A stretch of DNA of 64,000 nucleotides from Lactiplantibacillus brownii (GCF_031085375.1 NZ_JAVCWF010000001.1:434001-498000), one strand, 5' to 3'. Positions 27,140-36,454 are shown, counted from the first letter of the stretch. Made by a program: numbers and translations. The notes: generated by a model from the sequence alone, not told the origin.

Positions 27140-28091
27140 ACCTAAATTAACGCAAACTTTAACGGACTTACTCGGTACAACCAACTCGCTTTATCCAGGC
27201 AACGTGACCGTTTCATTTGGACATGATGAGGCCGGGTATGTGCGTCATGACCAAGCTAATCAAGTGATGCATGCCGGGAATATCGACATTCATGTGGCGG
27301 ATGTCACCGCGCCAAACTATACGGCTTCACATGAAATGTTGCACCTATTATTGCTATTACAAGGATTTCCGCAAATCACGTTTAATTTGACGACGCGGAA
27401 TCAGCAACTTGACGAACAATTGATGGCGATTGCGATGGAATTATACGATGCTGTCGCGCATGTCTTGGTCGTCAAAAAGCAGCGTGAACATGCGCTGATT
27501 GATGACCAGATTGAAACCTTATATTTTAAAGGTATCTATGCCACGATTGATCCTGAAAAGCCACAACAAACCGATGCGATGATGACGCTACGATTACTCA
27601 CGTTGACCGATCTACTCGTCTTCTTTCATGGTGATTTGACTGCCGATCTGTTGGCAAAAGTTACCGCGGACTTTCCGAAGTCTTGGGCAGCGGCGCAAAA
27701 ACTTTATACGGTGATTACAGAGAAAGCCGTAGATACGCCATTTGCCATGCGACGGGCCGTCGTGAAATTATTCAAGGCGTTTGATGAACAGATGGCCTTG
27801 TGGGAACTGCCATTGTTGCATGGTAGTGAGTTTGTCACGATGCAGTCCGTCTTTAGTGAGCACCAATTACGGCTCGAAGTGCGCCAATTATTTGATGTGT
27901 ATCATTCTGACATGCTTGATAAGACTAAAAATACGCGGGCTTACATTGGATTGAACAAAGGTGACCGCCAAAATGCGTTTGTCGTGCCAGCACCAGCGCA
28001 AAAAAAGAGTGACGAATTTTTCAAAGAATTATATGGCAAAACGGTCAAAGAATTATTTACGGACTTAGACTTACCCTTTACGTTGCGGTAA
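27132..28091 (+). CDS. Uncharacterised HExxH protein (IpaB/EvcA-type annotation)
   Basis: 319 residues, soluble. The zinc-metallopeptidase motif HEMLH is near residue 66 in ASHEMLHLLLLLQG, with an acidic helix ELYDAVAH about 40 residues later that could give the third ligand. The C-terminus is basic and helical. I recall similar lactobacillus proteins being labelled IpaB/EvcA family, which says nothing of function. Its ATG overlaps the mvaA stop and the sirtuin gene follows after about 24 bases, so it is in the same transcription unit. Whether it is a peptidase is inference from the motif alone. Confidence 0.75.
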   Translation: MTEPKLTQTLTDLLGTTNSLYPGNVTVSFGHDEAGYVRHDQANQVMHAGNIDIHVADVTAPNYTASHEMLHLLLLLQGFPQITFNLTTRNQQLDEQLMAIAMELYDAVAHVLVVKKQREHALIDDQIETLYFKGIYATIDPEKPQQTDAMMTLRLLTLTDLLVFFHGDLTADLLAKVTADFPKSWAAAQKLYTVITEKAVDTPFAMRRAVVKLFKAFDEQMALWELPLLHGSEFVTMQSVFSEHQLRLEVRQLFDVYHSDMLDKTKNTRAYIGLNKGDRQNAFVVPAPAQKKSDEFFKELYGKTVKELFTDLDLPFTLR

Positions 28092-28115
28092 GTCGACTCA
28101 AGGGGGGCCTTGAAA

Positions 28116-28811
28116 GTGACGACTGCACAAGAAGCGTTACAAACAGCGCAACACATTGTTTTTATGACGGGGGCTGGGGTTTCAACGCCCTCAGGGATTC
28201 CAGATTATCGGTCTAAAAATGGCCTGTATACGGGTCATCACAATGCGGAATATTATTTAAGTCATGCTTATTTGGCAAGTGACCCGGAAGGCTTTTATCA
28301 TTATTTAAAAGAAAATTTGTATTATCCTGATGCCAAACCCAATGTGATTCATCAAAAGATGGCGGCGTTGACACAACAAGGCCGTGCTGGGGTGATTACC
28401 CAAAATATTGATAATTTATATCAGATGGCTGGGACTAAAAATCTCGTTGAATTTCATGGGAACCTTTATCAGATTTATTGTACAAAATGTGGGCAAGACG
28501 TGCCGTTTCAAGATTACTTGAAGGCGCCATATCACAACACAGACCAGGGCTATTTGCGGCCCAAGGTGGTGCTTTATGATGAAGGCATTGCGCAGCAGAA
28601 TGTTGACCGGTCGTTGAAACTGTTGCGGCAGGCTGATCTGGTCGTCATTTGCGGCACGTCATTTCGGGTCTATCCGTTTGCTGGTTTGATTGATTATCGG
28701 AATTCGGCGGCAAAAGTGATGGTCATCAATGAAGAACCGTTACAGTTGCCATTTGAATTTGAAATGGTGCAGGCGAATGCCGTTGACTTTTTTGAAGGGG
28801 TGACAGTTTGA
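28116..28811 (+). CDS. Sir2-family NAD-dependent protein deacylase
   Basis: 231 residues. NAD site GAGVSTPSGIPDYRS, TQNIDNLYQMAG, catalytic His in EFHGNLY and GTSFRVYPFAG. One CxxC (CTKC) is present but the second zinc pair is absent: the segment before LRPKVVLYDEG has no Cys. The class usually needs four Cys to hold the small domain. The GTG at 28116 lies 8 bases after AAGGGGGG and is preferred to a TTG two codons earlier. The family removes acyl groups from lysine using NAD, or acts as ADP-ribosyl transferase. Fourth gene of the ppx run. Confidence 0.85.
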   Translation: MTTAQEALQTAQHIVFMTGAGVSTPSGIPDYRSKNGLYTGHHNAEYYLSHAYLASDPEGFYHYLKENLYYPDAKPNVIHQKMAALTQQGRAGVITQNIDNLYQMAGTKNLVEFHGNLYQIYCTKCGQDVPFQDYLKAPYHNTDQGYLRPKVVLYDEGIAQQNVDRSLKLLRQADLVVICGTSFRVYPFAGLIDYRNSAAKVMVINEEPLQLPFEFEMVQANAVDFFEGVTV

Positions 28812-28812
28812 T

Positions 28813-29655
28813 ATGATTACAATTGGCTTAACCACTTGGACGGAACACCCCAGTTTACTTGGGGGAACGGATAAGCTCACGTTGACGGAATATTCGGGCG
28901 TGTTGCCGGTTGTTGAAGTTGATACGCCATTTTATGGGATTCCAAAACCGAGTACCGTTGCCAAATGGCAAAAGGCAGTCCCAGAAAAGTTTCAATTCAT
29001 TTTAAAGGCCAATCAAACGATGACCTTACACGATACTTATGAAGATGGGGTGTCGATGGACGCTTTAAAGACGGCCTACAAGGAGTACCGCGCGATGCTG
29101 AAGCCGTTGACTCAGCATCATCAATTGAAAGCCATCTTATTTCAATTTCCACCATTTTTTGAACGCTCAACCCGTAATTTTCATTACTTACAACGGGTCG
29201 TACAGTGGTTACCGGGACTGCCTATTGCGGTTGAATTTCGTAACCAAAGCTGGTATGAGCCAGGCGTGAAGGATTCAGTCTTTGATTTTCTCAAAGACCT
29301 GGGAATCGTGCATGTCATGGTTGATGAACCCCATGCGATGAATGACGGTGTGAGTTTTGAACCGGTCGTCACGAATCCCAACCTGGCCATAATGCGGCTG
29401 CATGGTCGCAACCAGCAAGGCTGGTCAGCTAAAGGCAAAAACTGGCGTAGTCAACGGACCCTTTATCGGTACAATGCCACTGAGTTAGCCGAATTTAAAA
29501 CGACTATTGAACAACTTCAGCCTAAAGTGAAGGAAATCTGTGTGATTTTTAATAATAATTCTGGGGGCGACGCAGCGGACAACGCCTTGGCGTTAAAGAC
29601 CTTATTAGGGGTTTCGTTTGGCGACCTCGGACCACAGCAACTGGATTTATTCTAA
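28813..29655 (+). CDS. DUF72 domain protein (YunF-like)
   Basis: 280 residues. TIM-barrel DUF72 features are clear: IGLTTWTEH start, EVDTPFYGIP, FILKANQTMT, LFQFPPFF, AVEFRNQSWY, MRLHGRN and a final NNNSGGDAADNA. Function of the family is not established. The ATG follows the sirtuin stop by one base, with GGGGTGA upstream, ending the transcription unit. No clear terminator follows; two structured repeats do. Confidence 0.85.
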   Translation: MITIGLTTWTEHPSLLGGTDKLTLTEYSGVLPVVEVDTPFYGIPKPSTVAKWQKAVPEKFQFILKANQTMTLHDTYEDGVSMDALKTAYKEYRAMLKPLTQHHQLKAILFQFPPFFERSTRNFHYLQRVVQWLPGLPIAVEFRNQSWYEPGVKDSVFDFLKDLGIVHVMVDEPHAMNDGVSFEPVVTNPNLAIMRLHGRNQQGWSAKGKNWRSQRTLYRYNATELAEFKTTIEQLQPKVKEICVIFNNNSGGDAADNALALKTLLGVSFGDLGPQQLDLF

Positions 29656-29751
29656 CCGTTTCCTAAGCAACGGCGGAAGTATGATACAATGAAAAAGAAT
29701 CTAACTAAAAATGTTAATCCTAATGTTTTATGTTAGCTAAATGGTTCCTAA

Positions 29752-29904
29752 CCACTCTGGTTGGTCCAGAATCGGCTGGAACGTGGTGGCCACGTTTGTG
29801 AGCCAAATGGCGGTCTCACAAGCCGGGCTTTATCTAAGTCGCAAAAACCGCAACTAAGATAAACGACACCACTGAGCCAATTCTGGCCCGCCCGGCGTTA
29901 AATG
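29752..29904 (-). repeat. Structured intergenic repeat, copy E
   Basis: On the minus strand the outer stem GGCCAGAATTGGCT pairs with AGCCGATTCTGGACC. The inner hairpin TATCTTAGTTGC pairs with GCGACTTAGATA. The second hairpin GGCTTGTGAG pairs with CTCACAAAC. GTGGCCACCACGTTCCAG follows. Arms differ from copies A, B and D yet stay paired. It lies in the 513-base gap between the DUF72 and metG genes. Confidence 0.8.
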
Positions 29905-29950
29905 ACTGATTATTTGGTAGTCACAACGTGTCACAGGAATCCGGCATTTA

Positions 29951-30105
29951 GCCGAGAGGTTGGGGACTAAAATGCTCAGCCATGAGATTTGTCTTAGTTC
30001 GGGTGATTTTTCCCGGACTTAGACAAAGGCCAGTTTTGAAGACCGCTTTTTGGCTTAAAAATGGCCCATGGCGTTCCAGCGTTTTAGGCCCCAACCGGCA
30101 GGCGG
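29951..30105 (+). repeat. Structured intergenic repeat, copy G (diverged subfamily)
   Basis: Outer stem GGTTGGGGACTAAAATGCT pairs with AGCGTTTTAGGCCCCAACC. Inner hairpin TTTGTCTTAGTTCGGG pairs with CCCGGACTTAGACAAA. Second hairpin GGCCAGTTTTGAAG pairs with CTTAAAAATGGCC. Same order of three stems as A, B, D and E but little sequence shared beyond GTTCCAGCG and the CTTAG strips. It ends about 60 bases before metG. Confidence 0.75.
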
Positions 30106-30168
30106 AAAGTTTAGCTAGCACAACACGTTAATAGCGACTTAATAACATGTTTGAAGGGAATTAAAGTC

Positions 30169-32229
30169 ATGGCAGACACAAAACCAACTTATTATATTAC
30201 GACGCCGATTTATTACCCCTCCGGTAAATTACACATCGGTAACTCATATACCACGATTGCGTGTGATACATTGGCACGCTACAAACGCGCCATGGGTTAC
30301 GATGTCTTTTTCTTGACTGGGACGGATGAACACGGCTTAAAAATTGAAGAAAAAGCAGAAAAACTACACACTGATCCTAAGAGCTATGTCGATGGCATGG
30401 CTAAAGATATCAAAGCGCTCTGGAAATTATTGGAAATTTCGAATGATAAATTTATTCGGACGACTGATGATTATCATGAACATGCGGTACAAGTTATTTT
30501 TGACCGCTTGTTGAAGCAAGGCGATATTTACCTTGGTGACTATGAAGGCTGGTATTCGGTTGATGATGAAGAATACTTCACCGAAACGCAACTAGCCCAA
30601 GTCGACCGTGATGAAAATGGTAAAATGATTGGCGGAACGGCACCTAGTGGGCATAAAGTTGAACTCGTGAAGGAGCAATCTTACTTCTTTAAGATGAGTA
30701 AGTATGCGGATTGGTTGTTGAATTACTACCAAACACATCCTAACTTTATTCAACCAGCCAACCGGATGAATGAAATGGTCAATAACTTTATCAAGCCTGG
30801 TTTGGAAGACTTAGCTGTCACCCGGACAAGCTTTACTTGGGGCGTTCCAGTTAAGACGGATCCTAAGCATGTCGTTTATGTTTGGCTGGATGCTTTGATG
30901 AACTATATCACGGCATTGGGTTACGCGACCGATGGCGATGACCAATTGTTCAAGAAATACTGGCCTGCTAACGTACAAATGGTCGGCAAAGAAATCGTGC
31001 GGTTCCATACGATTTACTGGCCAATTTTCTTGCACGCATTAGGCTTAGAATTACCAGAAACGGTCTTCGGCCATGGTTGGTTACTCATGAGTGACGATAA
31101 AATGTCCAAATCCAAAGGCAACGTCATTTATCCTGAAACGATCGTTGAACATTATGGCTTGGATGCGCTACGTTATTATCTGATCAAGGCAATGCCTTAT
31201 GGGAATGATGGGTCATTTACGCCTGAAGATTTTGTGGCTAAAGTAAACTATGATTTGGCCAATGATCTGGGGAACTTGTTGAACCGGACTGTTGCCATGA
31301 TCAATAAATATGAAGCCGGTAAGTTGCCTGAATTTAAGGCAGGGGTGACCGAATTTGATGCTGACCTAGAACAAACGGCCGCTGAAACGATCACTAATTA
31401 CAACGACTGGATGGACAAGTTGCATCTTTCCGATGCGTTAAGCGAAATCTGGAAGTTGGTCAGCCGGACTAACAAGTATATCGACGAAACCGCGCCTTGG
31501 CAGTTAGCTAAGAGTGACGATGCGGCGGATACTGAAAAACTAGCCAGTGTCATGGCACATTTAGCTGCTAGCTTACGGGTTATTGGCAGTTTGATTAGCC
31601 CGGTAATGACTCATGCACCAAAAGAAATCTTTACGCAATTAGGTTTGGATCCCGAAAGCTTGTCATTGATCGACTTGAAGCTCAGTGATTTACCAGCCGG
31701 TAAGCAAGTCGTTGCAAAGGGAACACCGATTTTTCCACGGTTAGACATGGCAAAAGAAGTCGACTTTTTGAAGGGTCAAATGACCCAATCAGACAAGAAG
31801 AAGGGCCGCTCTGCGATGGCCGCTGCCGCTAAAGCTGAAGTTGCCAAGCACGAAGCAGCCATTGAAGGCGATTGGAATCCAGCTGAAACGAAGTTGAATT
31901 TGACGAAGCCAGAAATGGTCTTTGAAAAAGTTGAACTCAAGGTTGCCGAAGTGGTGACCGTTCAAAAAATGAAGGGCAGTAGTAAGCTATTGCAATTCCG
32001 TTTGGACGCTGGGGATGAAGATCATCGACAGATTCTTTCAGGAATCGCGAAGTGGTATCCAGAACCAGAAGAGTTAATTGGTAAGAAAGTAATTATTGTG
32101 GGTAACTTGAAGCCCCGCAAGATGATGGGCCAATTGAGTCAAGGCATGTTATTATCAGCGGAACATGGTGATGAAGTTCAATTGATCACCGTCCCTGATA
32201 ACTTGCCAAATGGGTCCTTAATTTCATAA
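30169..32229 (+). CDS. metG: Methionyl-tRNA synthetase
   Basis: 686 residues. Class I motifs are present: HIGN in [11 protein letters not shown] and KMSKS in [11 protein letters not shown]. No zinc-type Cys pairs are seen in the connective region, as in the MetRS form without a knuckle. A C-terminal EMAP/tRNA-binding OB domain (about 580-686, [20 protein letters not shown] shortened) aids tRNA binding and dimerisation. It charges initiator and elongator tRNA-Met. The ATG at 30169 follows AAGGGA; an upstream in-frame TTG has no site. Starts the conserved metG-tatD-rnmV-ksgA order. No T-box is seen upstream. Confidence 0.96.
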   Translation: MADTKPTYYITTPIYYPSGKLHIGNSYTTIACDTLARYKRAMGYDVFFLTGTDEHGLKIEEKAEKLHTDPKSYVDGMAKDIKALWKLLEISNDKFIRTTDDYHEHAVQVIFDRLLKQGDIYLGDYEGWYSVDDEEYFTETQLAQVDRDENGKMIGGTAPSGHKVELVKEQSYFFKMSKYADWLLNYYQTHPNFIQPANRMNEMVNNFIKPGLEDLAVTRTSFTWGVPVKTDPKHVVYVWLDALMNYITALGYATDGDDQLFKKYWPANVQMVGKEIVRFHTIYWPIFLHALGLELPETVFGHGWLLMSDDKMSKSKGNVIYPETIVEHYGLDALRYYLIKAMPYGNDGSFTPEDFVAKVNYDLANDLGNLLNRTVAMINKYEAGKLPEFKAGVTEFDADLEQTAAETITNYNDWMDKLHLSDALSEIWKLVSRTNKYIDETAPWQLAKSDDAADTEKLASVMAHLAASLRVIGSLISPVMTHAPKEIFTQLGLDPESLSLIDLKLSDLPAGKQVVAKGTPIFPRLDMAKEVDFLKGQMTQSDKKKGRSAMAAAAKAEVAKHEAAIEGDWNPAETKLNLTKPEMVFEKVELKVAEVVTVQKMKGSSKLLQFRLDAGDEDHRQILSGIAKWYPEPEELIGKKVIIVGNLKPRKMMGQLSQGMLLSAEHGDEVQLITVPDNLPNGSLIS

Positions 32230-32420
32230 GAAGTAGTTTGATGTCGTTGTCCATTTTGGATGACGATTTTTTTGTTGGAAAAATTCTGAATAGTAAAAGT
32301 GATTGCCCTTGTTTTGCGTAATTGATCATTGAATCGTTAGGAAAAGTTCGGTCAGGGGTGTATACTCATGCCATGTTTATGACGACCCTGCAAGCAGAGT
32401 TCTGAATGAGGTGAAGAGAT

Positions 32421-32675
32421 ATGGTCACGACAAAAATTGTTAAGTTAGGTCATTCGCAAGGTATTAGATTGCCAAAGTCCCTCTTGAAAGAAGTGGGCAT
32501 CGATGAGCCGATTAACACACCAGTTCGAGTGTCAATTGAAGACGGTAAAATTGTTATCATGCCAGCGCAATCGTTAATGCAACGATTTGCGGGCTTTGAT
32601 TTGGACACATATTGGCAGGAGAACGATTCCGAGGAATATGATTGGGGCAAATCGGTGGGAAAAGAAATTTTTTGA
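32421..32675 (+). CDS. MazE/AbrB-family antitoxin-like protein, no partner
   Basis: 84 residues. The swapped-hairpin AbrB fold is clear (TTKIVKLGHSQGIRLPKSLL) and the tail EEYDWGKSVGKEIF resembles MazE antitoxins that bind toxin through an acidic C-terminus. GAGGTGA lies before the ATG. No MazF-like or other toxin gene follows: the next 212 bases are non-coding and then tatD. It may be a remnant, an orphan regulator, or work on a distant toxin. Confidence 0.8.
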   Translation: MVTTKIVKLGHSQGIRLPKSLLKEVGIDEPINTPVRVSIEDGKIVIMPAQSLMQRFAGFDLDTYWQENDSEEYDWGKSVGKEIF

Positions 32676-32810
32676 GTGCTTTACACAGTTTAAGCTGCTG
32701 AAATAGGAAATGGCACTTGTCGCAGAGTCATTTCAGTAGGCAGTAATTAGGATGGCAAGAACGTCTTTTGTTTTGAGAGGTTTTCGGCATCCTTTTTTTA
32801 CGTTCATTTT

Positions 32811-32839
32811 TTGGTCTCACTTGCGCAACATGTTAAAAT
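32811..32839 (+). promoter_or_regulatory. Promoter of the tatD-rnmV-ksgA operon
   Basis: TTGGTC (32811-32816) and TAAAAT (32834-32839) with 17-base spacing and TGT before the -10. Confidence 0.6.
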
Positions 32840-32887
32840 CAACTATGATTACAAATTGAATGTCAAAATTGAAAAGGGGTTACGGTC

Positions 32888-33664
32888 GTGCGAATTTTTG
32901 ATTCCCATACCCATTTAAATGATGAAGCGTTTATTAACGATGTTCCAAAATATTTAGCGCAGGCGAAGGCTTTGGACGTTGTCCGGATGGCAATTGTGGG
33001 TTCTAACACTCAGTTGAATGCGGACGCCATTAAATTAGCGGAAACTTATCCAGAATTGGTCGCTATCGTTGGCTGGCATCCAGAAGATTCCAAAAATTAT
33101 GATACCGCCGCTGAAAAATTGTTGATCAAACAACTGCAACACCCCAAGGTAGTCGCATTAGGCGAAATTGGGCTCGATTATCACTGGGACACCTCGCCAC
33201 GTGAGCGACAACGGCAAGTGTTTGCGCGTCAAGTCGCAATAGCCAAAGACATGCAACTACCAATTTCAGTGCATAATCGGGATGCCTTTGAGGATACTTA
33301 CAAGATTTTAAAAGCTGCCGATATCCGTGATACTGGCGGTGTCATGCATAGTTTTAACGGTGATCCTGAATGGCTGAAACGTTTCTTAGATCTCGGCATG
33401 CACATCTCCTATAGCGGGGTAGCCTCCTTTAAACATGCGGATGAAGTCCATGATGCTGTTAAACAAACCCCAGCGGAGAGCTTAATGGTTGAAACGGATG
33501 CGCCTTATTTAACGCCAGAACCTTATCGTGGCAAACAAAATGAACCAGGTTTTACTCGGTATGTCGTTGAGGCCGTCGCCAAGTTACGTGAAACGCCCGC
33601 CGACGAAATTGCCGCTCAAACTTATCAAAATGCAGAGGACTTATTCAAGATTGAAGAAGATTAA
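32888..33664 (+). CDS. tatD: TatD-family metal-dependent DNase
   Basis: 258 residues. Metal ligands are visible as FDSHTHLND at the start, GEIGLDYH, SVHNRDAFED, MHSFNG and VETDAPYL. The family has 3'-5' exonuclease activity on DNA and RNA. The GTG start follows AAAAGGGG. Its last codons overlap the start of the RNase M5 gene by 14 bases, so the two are coupled, as in Bacillus (yabD-rnmV). Confidence 0.9.
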   Translation: MRIFDSHTHLNDEAFINDVPKYLAQAKALDVVRMAIVGSNTQLNADAIKLAETYPELVAIVGWHPEDSKNYDTAAEKLLIKQLQHPKVVALGEIGLDYHWDTSPRERQRQVFARQVAIAKDMQLPISVHNRDAFEDTYKILKAADIRDTGGVMHSFNGDPEWLKRFLDLGMHISYSGVASFKHADEVHDAVKQTPAESLMVETDAPYLTPEPYRGKQNEPGFTRYVVEAVAKLRETPADEIAAQTYQNAEDLFKIEED

Positions 33665-34217
33665 AGAAGTTATCGTCGTTGAAGGTAAGGACGACACTAA
33701 ACGGTTAGCCTTGGCAGTCAATGCCGATACGATTGAAACCAACGGCTCAGCCGTTAGTGATGAAACGGTGGGGCAAATCAAAAAATTACAGGCGTCGCGT
33801 GGCGTCATCGTTTTCACCGATCCTGACTTTTCTGGTGAACGGATTCGACGGATTATTTCTGCGGCCGTGCCCGGTGTCAAACATGCCTTTTTGCCCCGCA
33901 AAGCAGGTGTGCCAACGAAAGCGGGGGGCAGTTTAGGCGTAGAACATGCCAGTCCTGACGCTATTCGGACAGCTTTAGCGCACTTATATACTGAAAATCT
34001 GAGTGAGCCAACGACTTTGATTAGTCAATCAGATCTGATCAAGGCTGGGCTGTTGGCAGGTCCTGCTGCACGTCAACGCCGTGAGAAGCTCGGCGAAGTG
34101 CTGAAAATTGGTTATGTCAATGGGAAACAATTACCAAAACGGCTCCAACTATTCCAAGTCCAACCGGCCGATTTCTGGCAGGCGGTCGACCAAATCAACC
34201 TTGAGGAGAAAAAATGA
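33651..34217 (+). CDS. rnmV: Ribonuclease M5
   Basis: 188 residues, the usual size. Toprim domain with VIVVEGKDD, IETNGSAVSDE, VFTDPDFSGERIRR and a C-terminal 5S rRNA-binding part. It trims 5S rRNA precursors. The TTG at 33651 is chosen: AGAGGA lies 11 bases upstream within tatD and KKIKEVIVVEG matches known starts; a longer frame from 33528 would add 41 unlike residues. It overlaps ksgA by 4 bases (ATGA). Confidence 0.92.
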   Translation: MKKIKEVIVVEGKDDTKRLALAVNADTIETNGSAVSDETVGQIKKLQASRGVIVFTDPDFSGERIRRIISAAVPGVKHAFLPRKAGVPTKAGGSLGVEHASPDAIRTALAHLYTENLSEPTTLISQSDLIKAGLLAGPAARQRREKLGEVLKIGYVNGKQLPKRLQLFQVQPADFWQAVDQINLEEKK

Positions 34218-35101
34218 GTAAAGAAATTGATATTGCAAATCCCGCTCGTACCCAGGCGATTATGAATTCATATGGTTTGAGAGTTAAGAAAAGTCTCGGC
34301 CAAAACTTTTTAACCGATCAAAACGTGTTGCACAATATTGTGTTCACAGCCGATATTAGTCAAAATGATAATGTGATTGAAATTGGTCCCGGAATTGGCG
34401 CGCTGACAGAATATTTGGCCCGCGTTGCCCATCAAGTTTTAGCATTTGAAATTGATGACCGGTTGTTGCCAATCTTGGATGAAACCTTGGCTGACTACGA
34501 CAACGTGGAAGTGATTAATCAGGATATCTTGAAGACCGACTTACCAGCGATGATTGCTGAGCATTTAGATGCGGATCATCCACTAAAGTTAGTTGCCAAT
34601 TTGCCTTATTACATTACGACGCCAATTTTAATGGGCGTTTTATCCGGACCAATCAAGTTTGAAAATATCGTTGTTATGATGCAAAAGGAAGTTGCAGATC
34701 GTTTAGCGGCAGAACCAGGCACCAAAGCCTATGGCGCATTGACGATTGCGGTGCAATATCGCATGGCTGCTGAACTTGCCATGATCGTGCCACGGACAGT
34801 TTTTGTGCCGGCACCGAACGTGGATTCAGCGATTGTTAAGTTAACTGCCCTACCGACACGGGTCCATGTGCCATTCGATGAAGGAGCTTTCTTTAAGGTT
34901 GTTAAAGCGGGTTTTGCTCATCGGCGAAAGAATTTATGGAATAATATGCAAAGTCTTTTTGGCAAGTTGCCAGAAACGAAAAATGCCATTCAGATGGCGC
35001 TTGACGCGGCTGGAATCGATCCAAAAATTCGCGCAGAACGGCTCTCGGTCGATGAATTTATTACCTTGACCGATGCGTTACACCATGAAAAATTAATCTA
35101 A
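34214..35101 (+). CDS. rsmA: 16S rRNA dimethyladenosine transferase
   Basis: 295 residues. KKSLGQNFLTDQNVL start, SAM site EIGPGIGALTEYLA, and catalytic NLPYYITTP. The C-terminal HRRKNLWNNM is typical of KsgA. It dimethylates two adjacent adenines near the 3' end of 16S rRNA during small-subunit assembly. GAGGAG lies before the ATG, which overlaps the rnmV stop. Last gene of the operon; veg has its own promoter. Confidence 0.96.
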   Translation: MSKEIDIANPARTQAIMNSYGLRVKKSLGQNFLTDQNVLHNIVFTADISQNDNVIEIGPGIGALTEYLARVAHQVLAFEIDDRLLPILDETLADYDNVEVINQDILKTDLPAMIAEHLDADHPLKLVANLPYYITTPILMGVLSGPIKFENIVVMMQKEVADRLAAEPGTKAYGALTIAVQYRMAAELAMIVPRTVFVPAPNVDSAIVKLTALPTRVHVPFDEGAFFKVVKAGFAHRRKNLWNNMQSLFGKLPETKNAIQMALDAAGIDPKIRAERLSVDEFITLTDALHHEKLI

Positions 35102-35123
35102 TATCGATAGACTTATAAAATTG

Positions 35124-35152
35124 TTGCACATTGGAAAACCTTGTGATATAAT
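35124..35152 (+). promoter_or_regulatory. Strong veg promoter
   Basis: TTGCAC (35124-35129) and TATAAT (35147-35152), 17-base spacing, with an extended TGA before the -10. Confidence 0.88.
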
Positions 35153-35206
35153 ATTGACTTTTCTATGAAAAGCTAGTATAGTTGTTTCACATGAGGAGGT
35201 TTCTGA

Positions 35207-35458
35207 ATGCCAATTTCACTAGCTGCAATTAAAGATAAGCTTGACGCTCGCATCGGACAACGTATGAAGGTTGTTGCCCAAGCGGGCCGTAAGAAGACCA
35301 CTGAACGTCATGGTATCTTAAAAGAAACGTACCGTTCTGTGTTTGTCGTTGATTTAGACCAACAGGAAAACGCATTTGAACGGGTCTCATACAGTTACAC
35401 GGATGTGTTAACGAAAAACGTTCAAATCGCCTTTGAAGACGAAACAACTGAAGCTTAA
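35207..35458 (+). CDS. veg: Veg protein
   Basis: 83 residues, the usual size. ALAAIKDKLDARIG-like start (here LAAIKDKLDARIGQRM), GRKKTTERHGILKETYRSVFVV and the YTDVLTKNVQIAF end match Veg of Bacillus. In Bacillus it is abundantly transcribed and linked to biofilm matrix expression; its role here is unknown. GAGGAGG before the ATG and the near-consensus promoter suggest high expression. It sits between ksgA and ispE as in Bacillus. Confidence 0.9.
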   Translation: MPISLAAIKDKLDARIGQRMKVVAQAGRKKTTERHGILKETYRSVFVVDLDQQENAFERVSYSYTDVLTKNVQIAFEDETTEA

Positions 35459-35484
35459 TTCGCCATGTGCGAACTCTCAATATT

Positions 35485-35512
35485 AAGACCCCCAGCAAGG
35501 TCTTTTTATTTT
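35485..35512 (+). terminator. veg terminator
   Basis: AAGACC and GGTCTT around an 8-base loop, followed by TTTATTTT. Confidence 0.75.
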
Positions 35513-35587
35513 GGCCTTTAATTAGTATAATTATAGTCAAAGTGAAAACGACCCAAGACATCGCGGTCATAAAAGAGGGTGAGACGC

Positions 35588-36454
35588 GTGCAGATCGTGG
35601 AAAAAGCGCCAGCCAAAATTAATTTAGGGCTGGATACCTTGTTTGAACATCAAAACGGGGATAAAGAATGGAATATGGTCATGACTTCCGTGGATTTGGC
35701 CGACTACGTTCAGATTGAAACGTTGCGGACAAATCGCATTGAGGTCGCAACAGATAGTGGCTTTTTGCCGAACGATCGCCGCAATTTAGCATTTCAAGCA
35801 GTTAGTTTGCTAAAACGACACTATCATATCCATTCGGGCGTCCGGATTAAAATTAAAAAGGCTATTCCAGTAGCAGCCGGGTTAGGCGGTGGTTCTTCCG
35901 ATGCTGCCGCGGTTTTGCGTGGCTTAAATCGTCTATGGGAATTGAACTTGGACCTAGCAACCTTGGCAAAACTTGGTCTCAAGATTGATTCGGATGTGCC
36001 TTATTGTGTTTATAGTCAAACAGCACATGTGACGGGGAAGGGCGAGCTCGTCCGGCCACTAACGAAGTTGCCACCAATGTGGATCGTGTTGGCGAAGCCG
36101 AAGATCAGTGTGTCCACGCCAAACATTTTACGACAAGTTGATTATCGTCAATTGACGGCGCATCCGAATATTGACGGTCTTTTAGCCGGCATTCAGCATC
36201 AACAACCGAATGAAATTTTTCCAAATATGGGAAACGTTTTGGAGACCATTACGGCTAAACGTTATCCAGAAATTACGCAGATCAAACAGCAATTGCTGAC
36301 TTTTGGTGCGGATGCGGCGCAGATGAGTGGCACTGGACCGACTGTTTTTGGTGTTTGTCGGAAACAATCACGTGCGCAACGTGTTTATAATTCGCTAAAG
36401 GGTTTTTGCAAGGAAGTCTATTTGGTTCGGCCAGTCAATTTGACGGATCGGTAG
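35588..36454 (+). CDS. ispE: 4-diphosphocytidyl-2-C-methyl-D-erythritol kinase
   Basis: 288 residues. GHMP kinase with KAPAKINLGL at the start, ATP loop PVAAGLGGGSSDAAA and MSGTGPTVFG near the end. It phosphorylates CDP-methylerythritol in the MEP route. Because the window also has mvaA of the mevalonate route, the natural role here is unsure; the gene is often retained in lactobacilli in this conserved location. The GTG at 35588 is preferred over the in-frame GTG at 35579, as AGAGGGTGAG lies upstream with better spacing. Confidence 0.92.
   Translation: MQIVEKAPAKINLGLDTLFEHQNGDKEWNMVMTSVDLADYVQIETLRTNRIEVATDSGFLPNDRRNLAFQAVSLLKRHYHIHSGVRIKIKKAIPVAAGLGGGSSDAAAVLRGLNRLWELNLDLATLAKLGLKIDSDVPYCVYSQTAHVTGKGELVRPLTKLPPMWIVLAKPKISVSTPNILRQVDYRQLTAHPNIDGLLAGIQHQQPNEIFPNMGNVLETITAKRYPEITQIKQQLLTFGADAAQMSGTGPTVFGVCRKQSRAQRVYNSLKGFCKEVYLVRPVNLTDR

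Noticed and set aside
29656..30168. T-box leader for metG
   Set aside because: No AGGTGGTACCACGG-type core or matching terminator; the structure belongs to repeats E and G.
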